Positions 53,488 through 61,877 of a stretch of DNA of 64,000 nucleotides are shown here, one piece after another. The stretch spans positions 62,001 through 126,000 of the forward strand of contig JBDKER010000001.1 of NCBI GenBank assembly GCA_039795165.1. Reading direction: 5' to 3'. The notes beneath the pieces are model-generated. The model saw only the letters and a program-made list of their open reading frames with translations, ran no database searches and was not told the origin of the DNA. How positions within the stretch are numbered: the first letter of the stretch is position 1; each line of letters starts with the position of its first letter. Origin of the DNA: V1-33 sp039795165 (GTDB taxonomy: Bacteria; Verrucomicrobiota; Verrucomicrobiia; Verrucomicrobiales; V1-33). The position numbers and the translations under genes are program-made.

Positions 53488-53796
53488 ATGCAAAGCCAGC
53501 GCATCCGCATCCGACTCCGCGCCTACGACAGCCGCACCCTCGACCGCAGCGTCCACGAAATCGTGGAAACCGCCAAACGGACGGGGGCAAGGGTCGCCGG
53601 TCCCATCCCGCTGCCCACCCGCATCGAGAAGTTCTCGGTCAACCGTTCCGTGCACGCCGACAAAAAATCGGCCGACCAATTCGAACTGCGGACCCACAAG
53701 CGCCTTCTCGATATCGTCGATCCCACCGCCCGAACTGTTGACGAGCTGAAGAAGCTCAATCTACCCGCCGGCGTCGACATCACCATCAAAATCTGA
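53488..53796 (+). CDS. rpsJ: 30S ribosomal protein S10
   Basis: The 102-residue protein shows GPIPLPTRIEKFSVNRSVH and FELRTHKRLLDIVDP, the conserved loop and C-terminal strand. ATG 53488 is chosen because the upstream frame lies in fusA. It opens the S10 part of the cluster, directly after fusA with a 34-base gap. Confidence 0.97.
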   Translation: MQSQRIRIRLRAYDSRTLDRSVHEIVETAKRTGARVAGPIPLPTRIEKFSVNRSVHADKKSADQFELRTHKRLLDIVDPTARTVDELKKLNLPAGVDITIKI

Positions 53797-53841
53797 CCCT
53801 GCCGGCTCTCCGCCGACTAACCAATCAACACAATCATTCTT

Positions 53842-54480
53842 ATGAGCCTCGGACTCCTGGGAAAAAAGCTGGGCATGACCCACATCTATGACGAGAACGG
53901 CAAGTTCATTCCGGTGACCGTCGTCGATGTCAGTGAAAACGAAGTGCTGCAGGTGAAAACTGCCGACGCTGACGGCTATTCAGCTGTTCAGGTGGGTTTC
54001 GCTAACAAGAAGGAAAGCCGCGCCAACAAAGCCGAACTCGGCCACGTTAAGAAGGCTGGATCCACTTCCAAGTACCACATCCGCGAATTCCGCGTCGACG
54101 GAGAGGCTCCCGTACCGGGAACTGCCCTCACCGCTGAGCAGTTCACGAAAGGCCAGTGGGTCGATGTCATTGGTGTGACCAAAGGCCGCGGATTCGCTGG
54201 CGGCGTTAAGCGACACAAGTTCAAGGGTCAGCGCCAGACGCACGGTTCCATGATGCACCGCCGTACCGGTGCCATTGGTTGCCGCCTCACACCCGGCCGC
54301 GTCTGGAAAAACCAGCGTATGCCCGGCCACATGGGCGTCGACCGCTGCACCGTGCAGAACCTTCAGGTGGTGGCCGTCCGGCCTGAGGATAACATTGTCC
54401 TTATTTCGGGCAGCGTCCCGGGAAGCAAGGGCGGTCTCGTCATCCTCCGCCCAGCCAAGAAAAAACCACTCGCCAGCTAA
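53842..54480 (+). CDS. rplC: 50S ribosomal protein L3
   Basis: The 212-residue early-assembly protein shows LLGKKLGMTHIYDENG at the start and HKFKGQRQTHGSMMHRRTG, with GRVWKNQRMPGHMG, in the loop that reaches the peptidyl transferase centre. Spacing to rplD is 38 bases. Confidence 0.97.
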   Translation: MSLGLLGKKLGMTHIYDENGKFIPVTVVDVSENEVLQVKTADADGYSAVQVGFANKKESRANKAELGHVKKAGSTSKYHIREFRVDGEAPVPGTALTAEQFTKGQWVDVIGVTKGRGFAGGVKRHKFKGQRQTHGSMMHRRTGAIGCRLTPGRVWKNQRMPGHMGVDRCTVQNLQVVAVRPEDNIVLISGSVPGSKGGLVILRPAKKKPLAS

Positions 54481-54518
54481 AGCGGGACTGATCTCGAAAT
54501 TCAACCAAGTTTCCATCC

Positions 54519-55127
54519 ATGGCAGCTTCTGTACTCACAATTGAATCGGCAAAAAACGCCAGCATCCGGGTCATCGAAAATGGACGCGGATCCCAGGCGG
54601 TGCACGATGCCGTCGTCGCCATGCGGGCTAACCGCCGCAGTGGCACCGCTAAAACCAAGACCCGTGGAGAGGTCTCCGGGTCCAACAAGAAAATGTACCG
54701 CCAGAAGGGTACCGGTAATGCCCGTATGGGTGAAAAGCGTGCGCCGACGCGGGTCGGTGGCGGTACGGCACACGGGCCGAAGCCCCGCGATTACAGCAAG
54801 AAGGTTTCCAAGAAGACGCGTAAACTTGCTTTCGCCAAAGCACTGTCGGAGCGCATCAAGTCGGGTGACGTTCTGACGGTCCCGGCATTCGCGGTCGCTG
54901 ATGGCAAGACCAGTTCCTTCAAGAAACAACTCGAGTCCCTCTCGCAGTCCCGCAAAGTCATGATCATTGCCATGGCCTTCGATGGACAAACTTATCTCGC
55001 GGCGCGGAATTTCGGCAAGGCCCTGCTCATGACCGCCGATGAGGCGAATACGGAGCAGATCCTGCACTACGACAAAATTGTCGTCACGGCCGACGCCATG
55101 GAAACCCTTGCCCGGAGGACAGCTTAA
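54519..55127 (+). CDS. rplD: 50S ribosomal protein L4
   Basis: The 202-residue protein has the extended tunnel loop GEVSGSNKKMYRQKGTGNAR and GGTAHGPKPRDY. In E. coli L4 also represses its own operon. Whether that holds here is unknown. It is followed by rplW with two bases between. Confidence 0.97.
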   Translation: MAASVLTIESAKNASIRVIENGRGSQAVHDAVVAMRANRRSGTAKTKTRGEVSGSNKKMYRQKGTGNARMGEKRAPTRVGGGTAHGPKPRDYSKKVSKKTRKLAFAKALSERIKSGDVLTVPAFAVADGKTSSFKKQLESLSQSRKVMIIAMAFDGQTYLAARNFGKALLMTADEANTEQILHYDKIVVTADAMETLARRTA

Positions 55128-55129
55128 CC

Positions 55130-55414
55130 ATGAAGGACGTATACCAGATCATCCGCAACATCCGCCTCACCGAAAAGGCTGCCATCGCGAGCGAACTCAA
55201 CAACGAGTACGTCTTCGAGGTGCATCCAAAGGCGAATAAACTGGAAATTGCTCACGCTGTCCGAACCATCTTCGGCAAGAAGGTAGACAGCGTCCGCACC
55301 GCCAATTACGCCGGAAAAGCGCGCCGCAAGCGGACCGCTGCCGCCGGATTCACCGCGAACTGGAAGAAGGCGGTCGTCCGCCTTGCTGCCGGTGAAAAGA
55401 TCGATCTTACCTGA
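55130..55414 (+). CDS. rplW: 50S ribosomal protein L23
   Basis: The 94-residue exit-tunnel protein, which docks SRP and trigger factor, shows IIRNIRLTEKAAIAS and FGKKVDSVRTANYAGKARRK. It nearly overlaps rplD. GGAGG about ten bases before the ATG is one of the few plausible Shine-Dalgarno sequences in the cluster. Confidence 0.96.
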   Translation: MKDVYQIIRNIRLTEKAAIASELNNEYVFEVHPKANKLEIAHAVRTIFGKKVDSVRTANYAGKARRKRTAAAGFTANWKKAVVRLAAGEKIDLT

Positions 55415-55446
55415 ACTGAACCAGATCCGCCGCAAGGCCCATCGCC

Positions 55447-56295
55447 ATGGCTCTCAAGACGTTTAATCCCATCACGCCCTCCAACCGCTACAAGCAGTGG
55501 CCAGACTATTCCGGACTCTCCAAGGGCAAAAAGCCCGAGAAGTCCCTTGTCTCCACCAAGAAAAAGTCGGGTGGCCGCAACAATACCGGTGTCATCACCT
55601 GCCGCCATATCGGTGGAGGCAACAAGCAGAAGTACCGCATCATTGACTTCAAACGAGTCAAGCGCGACATGGACGCCACGGTCACCGCCATTGAATATGA
55701 TCCTAATCGCAGTGCCCGCATTGCGCTACTCCAGTACAAGGACGGCACCAAGGCCTACATCCTTGCTCCTGTGGGTCTGAATGTCGGGGCACGGGTCCAA
55801 GCCGGCGAAAAGGCCGCTCCTGAAGTTGGCAACGCTCTTCCCCTTGCGGTCATCCCTCTCGGTACGGCTATTCACAATGTTGAACTGAAGCCGGGGCAGG
55901 GAGGCAGAGTGGCCCGGGCCGCCGGACAAGCGGCGATCCTGAACAACCGCGAAGGTGAGTATGCGCTTCTCAAGATGCCTTCAGGCGAAATCCGGAAGGT
56001 GCACACAAAATGCTATGCCACCATTGGCACCATTGGGAACAGCGAGCACATGAACGTTGTCTCCGGCAAGGCTGGCCGGACACGCTGGATGGGGATTCGC
56101 CCGACGGTCCGCGGCATGACCATGAACCCGGTTGACCACCCCAATGGAGGTGGTGAAGGACGCTCAAAGTCGGGTGGTGGCCGTCAGCACCTGCTGAGCC
56201 CGTGGGGTCATGCCAAGGGGCAGAAAACCCGGAAACGCCACCACCAGACCGATCGCTTCATCGTCCAGCGCCGCAACGCGAAGAAGAAATCCTGA
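55447..56295 (+). CDS. rplB: 50S ribosomal protein L2
   Basis: The 282-residue protein shows SGGRNNTGVITCRHIGGGNK and RIIDFKRVK early, and the conserved C-terminal GGGEGRSKSGGGRQHLLSPW. The VRPTVRGMTMNPVDHPNG core includes the universally conserved His near the peptidyl transferase centre. Confidence 0.98.
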   Translation: MALKTFNPITPSNRYKQWPDYSGLSKGKKPEKSLVSTKKKSGGRNNTGVITCRHIGGGNKQKYRIIDFKRVKRDMDATVTAIEYDPNRSARIALLQYKDGTKAYILAPVGLNVGARVQAGEKAAPEVGNALPLAVIPLGTAIHNVELKPGQGGRVARAAGQAAILNNREGEYALLKMPSGEIRKVHTKCYATIGTIGNSEHMNVVSGKAGRTRWMGIRPTVRGMTMNPVDHPNGGGEGRSKSGGGRQHLLSPWGHAKGQKTRKRHHQTDRFIVQRRNAKKKS

Positions 56296-56329
56296 CCTGC
56301 TGCGCAAACTCTCCTGACCAATCTCAATT

Positions 56330-56608
56330 ATGGGCCGCTCTCTCAAAAAAGGACCTTTCGTCAATCAGAAGCTTCTCGGGAAAATCGACAAGATGAACGA
56401 TACCCCGCAGAAGAAGCCGATCAAGACATGGGCACGCTCTTCGATGATCACACCGGACTTCGTGGGTCATACTTTCATGGTGCACAACGGGAAGGACTTC
56501 ATCAGCGTCTACGTGACGGAAAACATGGTGGGGCACAAGCTTGGTGAATTCAGCCCGACCCGCACCTTCAAGGGTCATGGTGCTCACACTGCCAAGGTGA
56601 GCAAGTAA
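56330..56608 (+). CDS. rpsS: 30S ribosomal protein S19
   Basis: The 92-residue protein shows GRSLKKGPFVN and WARSSMITPDFVGHTFMVHN, followed by LGEFSPTRTFKGHG. In nearly all bacteria rplV follows directly. Here an unrelated gene intervenes. Confidence 0.97.
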   Translation: MGRSLKKGPFVNQKLLGKIDKMNDTPQKKPIKTWARSSMITPDFVGHTFMVHNGKDFISVYVTENMVGHKLGEFSPTRTFKGHGAHTAKVSK

Positions 56609-56636
56609 AGCAGTCCTAACCATCGAACCATCCGGT

Positions 56637-57347
56637 ATGAAGACTTCGCCGCGAAAATACACCAGCATCACTGCCTCGGCAGCACTGTGCTGGGCTGCGG
56701 TGACGTTGCCGGTGCGGTCTGAGGATACCGATTCAAACTACTCCGGAATCTCGGAGCGCAGCGCCGCCGAGGCTCTTGCGGTTGCCAATCTGGAACTGGA
56801 ATCGCTCCGCGAGGAACTGAGCAGGACCCGTCTCCAAGTGGAAGCGCTTGGCCTTGCGGCCCTTGATCCCGGTGCCCGTGCGATCCAGGAAAGGCTGGCG
56901 AAGGCTCTCGGGGAACTTTCAGTTACCCGCCGCAGCGTCCGTAATCTTTCCGAATCCAACGAGCAGCTCCTCGAGGCCGGTGCGGCGTTGGTGGCGAATC
57001 CGGAAGGTTCCACTGCACGCTCCGCTTTTCAGCAGGTCATGAAGCGGGCGGGGGAGGCGAGGCGCAAAGCCACCGAAGCATCGGCGGTTCCGTCTCTCGA
57101 GTCTGCCCGGGTCGTGTCCTATAAATCCGAACTTTCACTGGCGGTGGTGAGTGCCGGCCGCCTTGCCGGGCTGCGGCCTGGCACACCCATGGTAGTGCGC
57201 CGGGGCGACCAAGTGGTTGCCAGCGGTCTCGTGGTTGATATTCGCGACAACGTGGCCGGTGTCCTCATCACCGGAAACCAGAATGCCGGCGTCCGTGCCG
57301 GTGACTCCGTCCGCCCCAGAACAGATTCCAATACTTCCGAACAATAA
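56637..57347 (+). CDS. unrecognised exported coiled-coil protein with MreC-like C-terminal domain, inside the S10 cluster
   Basis: The 236-residue protein starts MKTSPRKYTSITASAALCWA, a signal-peptide-like N-terminus. Residues about 40-110 are helical with heptad-like Leu spacing (LELESLREELSRTRLQVEAL). A helical linker follows to about 150. The last 75 residues form a small beta-domain (SLAVVSAGRLAGLRPGTPMV, then VASGLVVDIRDNVAGVLIT) with the glycine pattern of the MreC or FlgT C-terminal barrel. It is not a ribosomal protein. It is 28 bases after rpsS and 18 before rplV, in the same strand and with similar leaders, so it is almost certainly co-transcribed. The function is unknown. Confidence 0.82.
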   Translation: MKTSPRKYTSITASAALCWAAVTLPVRSEDTDSNYSGISERSAAEALAVANLELESLREELSRTRLQVEALGLAALDPGARAIQERLAKALGELSVTRRSVRNLSESNEQLLEAGAALVANPEGSTARSAFQQVMKRAGEARRKATEASAVPSLESARVVSYKSELSLAVVSAGRLAGLRPGTPMVVRRGDQVVASGLVVDIRDNVAGVLITGNQNAGVRAGDSVRPRTDSNTSEQ

Positions 57348-57365
57348 CCGACATTCTTGCCATCC

Positions 57366-57713
57366 ATGGACGTCAAAGCTCTCACAAAATACGCCCGCAT
57401 CTCACCGCTCAAAGCGCGCCAGGTGGGACGTGAAATTCAGGGACTCCCAGTCTCCGAAGCTCTCAATATCCTCACCTTTACCCCGAAAAAGGCGGCTCTG
57501 CTATTCAGCAAGACACTCAAATCCGCAGTCGCGAACGCTGAGCACAATCACGATATGAGCGTGGACAAACTCTACGTCAAAATGGCGGTCGCAAACACGG
57601 GTCCGGTTCAGAAACGCATCAAGCCGATGGCACGCGGATCGGCCGGATCGATCCGTAAGCCAACCAGCCACATCCTTGTGGTGGTCAGCGACGAGGCTGG
57701 CACGCAATCATAA
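57366..57713 (+). CDS. rplV: 50S ribosomal protein L22
   Basis: The 115-residue tunnel protein shows YARISPLKARQVGREIQG and a C-terminal GSAGSIRKPTSHILVVVSD, shorter than usual after the beta-hairpin. ATG 57366 is chosen over an upstream in-frame TTG at 57357. It resumes the ribosomal order after the inserted gene. Confidence 0.95.
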   Translation: MDVKALTKYARISPLKARQVGREIQGLPVSEALNILTFTPKKAALLFSKTLKSAVANAEHNHDMSVDKLYVKMAVANTGPVQKRIKPMARGSAGSIRKPTSHILVVVSDEAGTQS

Positions 57714-57750
57714 TTTCCCGCAAGGCATCACCTTCACTACCCGCATCATC

Positions 57751-58557
57751 ATGGGACAAAAAGTAAATCCGATTGGTTTCCGACTCGCCGTCAACAAGGA
57801 CTGGCGTTCAAAGTGGTACGCTCCTAAGCAGGACTTTCCTCAGTTTCTGCAGAGTGACATGAAAATCCGTGAGTATCTCAAGAGCAAGCTGCAGCAGGCT
57901 GCGGTGGCGAGGATCACGATTGAACGGGCGTGGAACAGTGTCCGGGTGACGCTCTTTACCGCCCGTCCCGGATTAGTGATCGGGAAGAAGGGTGCCGAAA
58001 TCGAGGTCATGAATTCCGCCATCAGTGAAATGTCCGGCGGCAAGCAGGTGAAGATCGATATTTTTGAAATCAAGCAGCCGGAACTCGATGCCCAACTGGT
58101 TGCGGAGAATGTCGCTGTGCAGCTCGAGCGCCGGATCTCCTTCCGCCGCGCCATGAAGCGGGCCGTGCAGACTTCCATGGAATTCGGTGCTCTGGGCATC
58201 CGGATCCGGGTGGCCGGTCGGCTCGGGGGTGCTGACATTGCCCGTGCCGAATGGTACCGCGAAGGCAAGGTGCCTCTGCAGACACTGCGGACACCACTCG
58301 ACTATGGTTTCACGGAGGCCCACACTGTCTATGGCCGGATCGGCATCAAAGTCTGGATCAACCGTAAGCTCAATGAGGAAGGGGAAGTTGTGGGATCCGG
58401 TGCGCAGCGGCGCGAGCGCGCCCCGCGCAAGGATGGCGACCGCCGGGGTCCCGGCGGCAACCGTGGCGGCGGTCGTCCGGGCGCCGGAAGGGGTCCACGC
58501 CGCGACGCACCAGCGGAGGCTCCCGCCGCGGCACCGCCTGCACCCGCTGCCGAGTGA
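57751..58557 (+). CDS. rpsC: 30S ribosomal protein S3 with RGG/Pro-Ala tail
   Basis: The 268-residue protein shows MGQKVNPIGFRLAV, the KH-type segment RPGLVIGKKGAEIEVM and GIRIRVAGRLGGADIARAEW. The last 50 residues are an unusual disordered tail, first Arg/Gly-rich then Pro/Ala-rich, making it longer than the 233-residue E. coli S3. ATG 57751 is well supported. Confidence 0.97.
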   Translation: MGQKVNPIGFRLAVNKDWRSKWYAPKQDFPQFLQSDMKIREYLKSKLQQAAVARITIERAWNSVRVTLFTARPGLVIGKKGAEIEVMNSAISEMSGGKQVKIDIFEIKQPELDAQLVAENVAVQLERRISFRRAMKRAVQTSMEFGALGIRIRVAGRLGGADIARAEWYREGKVPLQTLRTPLDYGFTEAHTVYGRIGIKVWINRKLNEEGEVVGSGAQRRERAPRKDGDRRGPGGNRGGGRPGAGRGPRRDAPAEAPAAAPPAPAAE

Positions 58558-58600
58558 GGCCCATCACGTTCATTGATTCAACAAGAGAGGATAATAGATT

Positions 58601-59020
58601 ATGGCGATGATTCCAAGTCGAGTGAAGTACCGCAAGACACAGCGGGGCAGCCGGGCGGGCAATGCCCAGGTTGGGACCACAGTGGCGTTCGGTGAATATG
58701 GCCTCCAGGCGCTGGACCGGGGCTGGATCAAGAACAACCAGATCGAAGCCTGCCGGGTTGCGGTTACCCGCAATCTCAAGCGCAAAGGCAAGGTATTCAT
58801 CCGGATCTTTCCCCACAAGCCCGTGACGGCCCGTCCTCCGGAAACCCGGATGGGTAAAGGTAAGGGTGCCCCTGAATTCTGGGTTGCGGTTGTCCGGCCA
58901 GGCAACATGCTCTTCGAAGTCGCTGGAGTCCCGGAATCCCTTGCCCGGGAGTCCTTCCGGCTCGCCGCGAACAAGCTGGGTATCCGCTGCCGCTTTGTGC
59001 GCCGTTCCGCCCACCAGTAA
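58601..59020 (+). CDS. rplP: 50S ribosomal protein L16
   Basis: The 139-residue protein shows RVKYRKTQRGSRAGNAQVGT and RMGKGKGAPEFWVAVVRPG, the latter near the A-site tRNA. GAGAGG lies about 11 bases before the ATG, a marginal ribosome site. Confidence 0.97.
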   Translation: MAMIPSRVKYRKTQRGSRAGNAQVGTTVAFGEYGLQALDRGWIKNNQIEACRVAVTRNLKRKGKVFIRIFPHKPVTARPPETRMGKGKGAPEFWVAVVRPGNMLFEVAGVPESLARESFRLAANKLGIRCRFVRRSAHQ

Positions 59021-59043
59021 ATCCCGTCGCAGATACGACATCC

Positions 59044-59253
59044 ATGAAAATCAAAGATATCCGAGAACAGTCAGTCGAAAGTCTGGCTGAGTCCCGCCGC
59101 TCCCTGAAACAGGAAATGCTGAATCTGCGCATCCAGCAGCGCAGCGGTCAGCTTGAGAATCCGGCCCGGCTGCGCACCCTGCGCCGCAATGTGGCCCGCA
59201 TTGAAACTGTTCTGAAGGAACTGGTGCATGCCCGGACAGCTGCGGCACGCTGA
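59044..59253 (+). CDS. rpmC: 50S ribosomal protein L29
   Basis: The 69-residue two-helix protein, at the tunnel exit beside L23, shows IRIQQRSGQLENPARLRTLR-like LRIQQRSGQLENPARLRTLR and RNVARIETVLKE. Length and order between rplP and rpsQ confirm it. Confidence 0.95.
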   Translation: MKIKDIREQSVESLAESRRSLKQEMLNLRIQQRSGQLENPARLRTLRRNVARIETVLKELVHARTAAAR

Positions 59254-59281
59254 ACCAACGTAAACCCGAGATTTCCCACTC

Positions 59282-59563
59282 ATGTCTGAAAACTCTTCTG
59301 TCTCCACATGCGATGCCGACCGTGGCCGCCGCAAGACCCGCGTTGGTGTCGTCCTCTCTGACAAGATGGACAAAACCATCGTGGTCGGCGTGGTCCGCCG
59401 CGTTCCGCATCCCAAGTTCCACAAGATCGTAAAAAAGACCACCAAGCTCTACGCCGCTGACGAGAAGTCCGAAGCCAAGGTGGGGGACCGGGTTCGGGTC
59501 ACCGAATGCCGGCCACTGAGCAAACTGAAGCGCTGGCGCCTCGTCGAGGTTCTCAAGCATTGA
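59282..59563 (+). CDS. rpsQ: 30S ribosomal protein S17
   Basis: The 93-residue OB-fold protein shows TRVGVVLSDKMDKTIVVGV, RVPHPKFHKIVKKTTK and KVGDRVRVTECRPLSKLKRW. A 15-residue N-terminal extension (MSENSSVSTCDADRG) is longer than in E. coli S17. Confidence 0.96.
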   Translation: MSENSSVSTCDADRGRRKTRVGVVLSDKMDKTIVVGVVRRVPHPKFHKIVKKTTKLYAADEKSEAKVGDRVRVTECRPLSKLKRWRLVEVLKH

Positions 59564-59603
59564 TTTTCACAAGTAAGCCAAACCACAGCCCACACACACT
59601 ACT

Positions 59604-59969
59604 ATGATTCAGATGGAATCCAAGCTGCAGGTGGCGGACAACACGGGAGCCCGTGTCGCCAAGATGATCGGCGTTCTCGGCAAGCGTACGCGCATTGCCA
59701 GGATCGGAGATATCATCACCGCGCACATCCGTGAAGCCAGCCCCACCGGAAGCGTCAAAAAAGGAGAAGTCGTCAAAGCCGTCGTCGTCCGCACTGCGGC
59801 CCCGATCCGACGTGACGACGGCAGCGTTCTCCGGTTCGATTCGAACGCGATCGTTGTCATTGACAAAGATCAGAATCCCAAGGGCACCCGTATCTTCGGC
59901 CCGGTGGCGCGTGAACTGCGCGACAAGAATTTCATGAAGATCATCTCCCTCGCACCCGAAGTACTCTGA
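59604..59969 (+). CDS. rplN: 50S ribosomal protein L14
   Basis: The 121-residue protein shows MIQMESKLQVADNTGARVAK, RRDDGSVLRFDSNAIVVIDK and GTRIFGPVARELRDKNFMKI. It opens the spc part of the cluster. Confidence 0.97.
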   Translation: MIQMESKLQVADNTGARVAKMIGVLGKRTRIARIGDIITAHIREASPTGSVKKGEVVKAVVVRTAAPIRRDDGSVLRFDSNAIVVIDKDQNPKGTRIFGPVARELRDKNFMKIISLAPEVL

Positions 59970-59972
59970 GCC

Positions 59973-60248
59973 ATGTCCGCAGTGAAAGCACACGTCAAGA
60001 AGGGTGATACGGTTACCGTCATCACTGGATCCGAAGAGATCAGGGGCAAGTCCGGCAAGGTCATCCGCGTCCTTCCCAGGAAGGGCCAGGTGTTCGTCGA
60101 GGGGCTTCGCATGATCAAGAAGCACCGCAAGGGTTCACAGGCCAATCCACAAGGCGGCATCGTCAGTATGGAGGGTCCGATTCACATTTCCAATGTGCGT
60201 GCGGACGAAGGCGCTGCCGGCAAGCCCGCAGCCCGGAAAGGCAAGTAA
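59973..60248 (+). CDS. rplX: 50S ribosomal protein L24
   Basis: The 91-residue KOW-domain protein shows VKKGDTVTVITGSEEIRGKS and GKVIRVLPRKGQVFVEGLRM, and MEGPIHISNVR near the end. It is shorter than many L24 proteins but complete for its core. Three bases separate it from rplN. Confidence 0.96.
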   Translation: MSAVKAHVKKGDTVTVITGSEEIRGKSGKVIRVLPRKGQVFVEGLRMIKKHRKGSQANPQGGIVSMEGPIHISNVRADEGAAGKPAARKGK

Positions 60249-60268
60249 GAAAAGCACAAACCTGATTC

Positions 60269-60856
60269 ATGGTCATGGAACCTTCCCTGAAAACATATTA
60301 TTCGGAAAAAGTGGCACCGGCTCTCAAGACTAAGCTGGCCGTAGCCAACGTCCATCAGATTCCCCGGGTGGAAAAGGTCGTCATCAACTGCTCGTTCGGC
60401 AAGGCTCCGGACCGCAAGCAGGCAATGGAAGACGCCGTCAACGACCTGCAGTCGATCACCGGGCAAAAGCCTGTGGTGACTAGGTCTCGCAAGGCGATTT
60501 CCAACTTCAAGCTCCGCGAGGGTGAACCTCTTGGCGTGAAAGTCACCCTGCGTGGGCGCATCATGTGGGAATTCCTCGAGCGTCTCATGAAGATGGCGCT
60601 TCCTGTGGTGCGTGACTTCCGCGGAGTGAGTCCAAAGGCGTTTGACGGCAACGGCAACTACACCCTTGGTATCACGGATCAGTCGATCTTTCCGGAGATT
60701 GAAATCGACAAGGTGAAGCGGCAGCTTGGTTTCGATGTCTGCATTGTGACATCGGCCACGACCGACGAAGCCGGGCGGGAGCTGCTCAGAGCGCTGGGCA
60801 TGCCATTCCGTGACAACAAGGCGGTGGCTGCCCGGGAGGGCGAGCAGGCTGCCTGA
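60269..60856 (+). CDS. rplE: 50S ribosomal protein L5
   Basis: The 195-residue 5S rRNA-binding protein shows QIPRVEKVVINCSFGKAPDR-type motif VHQIPRVEKVVINCSFGKAP, GQKPVVTRSRKAISNFKLRE and RDFRGVSPKAFDGNGNYTLG. The next gene is rpsH; rpsN, expected between them, is absent. Confidence 0.96.
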   Translation: MVMEPSLKTYYSEKVAPALKTKLAVANVHQIPRVEKVVINCSFGKAPDRKQAMEDAVNDLQSITGQKPVVTRSRKAISNFKLREGEPLGVKVTLRGRIMWEFLERLMKMALPVVRDFRGVSPKAFDGNGNYTLGITDQSIFPEIEIDKVKRQLGFDVCIVTSATTDEAGRELLRALGMPFRDNKAVAAREGEQAA

Positions 60857-60883
60857 TCCCTAGAATTCAACTTTCCCGAAAAA

Positions 60884-61282
60884 ATGGCCGTCATTTCCGA
60901 TCCTGTTTCCGATTTCCTTACCCGCTGGAAGAATGCCTCGCGTGCCCGCAAGGACGACTTCACAGCTCCCTTCTCCCGCATCAAGGCGGAGATTGCCCGC
61001 ATCCTCCAGCAGGAGGGTTACATCTGGTCCTATGAGGTGGATACCTCTGGCCGGCATCCGGTTCTGCGAGTGAAAAACAAATTCTCGGGCAACCGCCCGG
61101 TCGTAACCGACGTCAAGCGCGTCTCCAAGCCGGGCATGCGTCAGTACGTGGAGTGCGAGGCGATTCCCCGGGTGCTGGGTGGAATGGGCATTTCCATTCT
61201 TTCCACTTCGAAGGGGGTCATGACCGGAGCCCAGGCGCGCAAGCAGCGTGTCGGAGGGGAGCTGCTCGCTCTCGTCTGGTAA
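60884..61282 (+). CDS. rpsH: 30S ribosomal protein S8
   Basis: The 132-residue protein shows SDPVSDFLTRWKNASRARKD, RVSKPGMRQYVECEAIPRVL and GISILSTSKGVMTGAQARKQ. It comes 27 bases after rplE, with no room for rpsN. Confidence 0.96.
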   Translation: MAVISDPVSDFLTRWKNASRARKDDFTAPFSRIKAEIARILQQEGYIWSYEVDTSGRHPVLRVKNKFSGNRPVVTDVKRVSKPGMRQYVECEAIPRVLGGMGISILSTSKGVMTGAQARKQRVGGELLALVW

Positions 61283-61306
61283 TCAATCCAAACAATTTCA
61301 TTAGTC

Positions 61307-61843
61307 ATGTCACGAGTCGGCAATAAAAGCATTACTCTTCCTTCCAAAGTCACTATTCAGAATGATGGTGCGGCGGTTGCGGTCGAGGGACCGAAGGGAA
61401 AACTCACGCATACGCTTCCGGAGGGCATCAGCCTTGCTGTGGAAGGGGACAGCATTTCGGTGAAGCGTTCCAGCGATGACCGCCGTCAGAAGGCGCTTCA
61501 TGGGACGAGTCAGCGTCTGCTGACAAATATGATCAAGGGGGTCAGCGAAGGATTTGTCCGGGATCTCGAGATCCATGGCACTGGATTCCGTGCGGCGGTC
61601 AAGGGAACAGCGCTTGACCTTTCGCTCGGTTACAGCCATCCTGTGCTGCACCCGATTCCATCCGATCTGAAGGTGACGGTCACTGACAACACGAAGATCC
61701 GCGTCGAGGGAATTGACAAGCAGCGTGTGGGTCAGTTTGCTGCTGATGTCCGCAACTATTATCCGCCGGAGCCATACAAGGCGAAGGGTGTTCGTTATGC
61801 CGGCGAGCAGATTCGCCGCAAGGAAGGCAAGAAAGTGAAGTAA
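61307..61843 (+). CDS. rplF: 50S ribosomal protein L6
   Basis: The 178-residue protein shows SRVGNKSITLPSKVTIQNDG, LEIHGTGFRAAVKGTALDLS and the C-terminal PEPYKAKGVRYAGEQIRRKE, all typical of L6. Confidence 0.97.
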   Translation: MSRVGNKSITLPSKVTIQNDGAAVAVEGPKGKLTHTLPEGISLAVEGDSISVKRSSDDRRQKALHGTSQRLLTNMIKGVSEGFVRDLEIHGTGFRAAVKGTALDLSLGYSHPVLHPIPSDLKVTVTDNTKIRVEGIDKQRVGQFAADVRNYYPPEPYKAKGVRYAGEQIRRKEGKKVK

Positions 61844-61877
61844 ACCGGGAAGTTTGTTTCCCCATCTATTTTTATCC

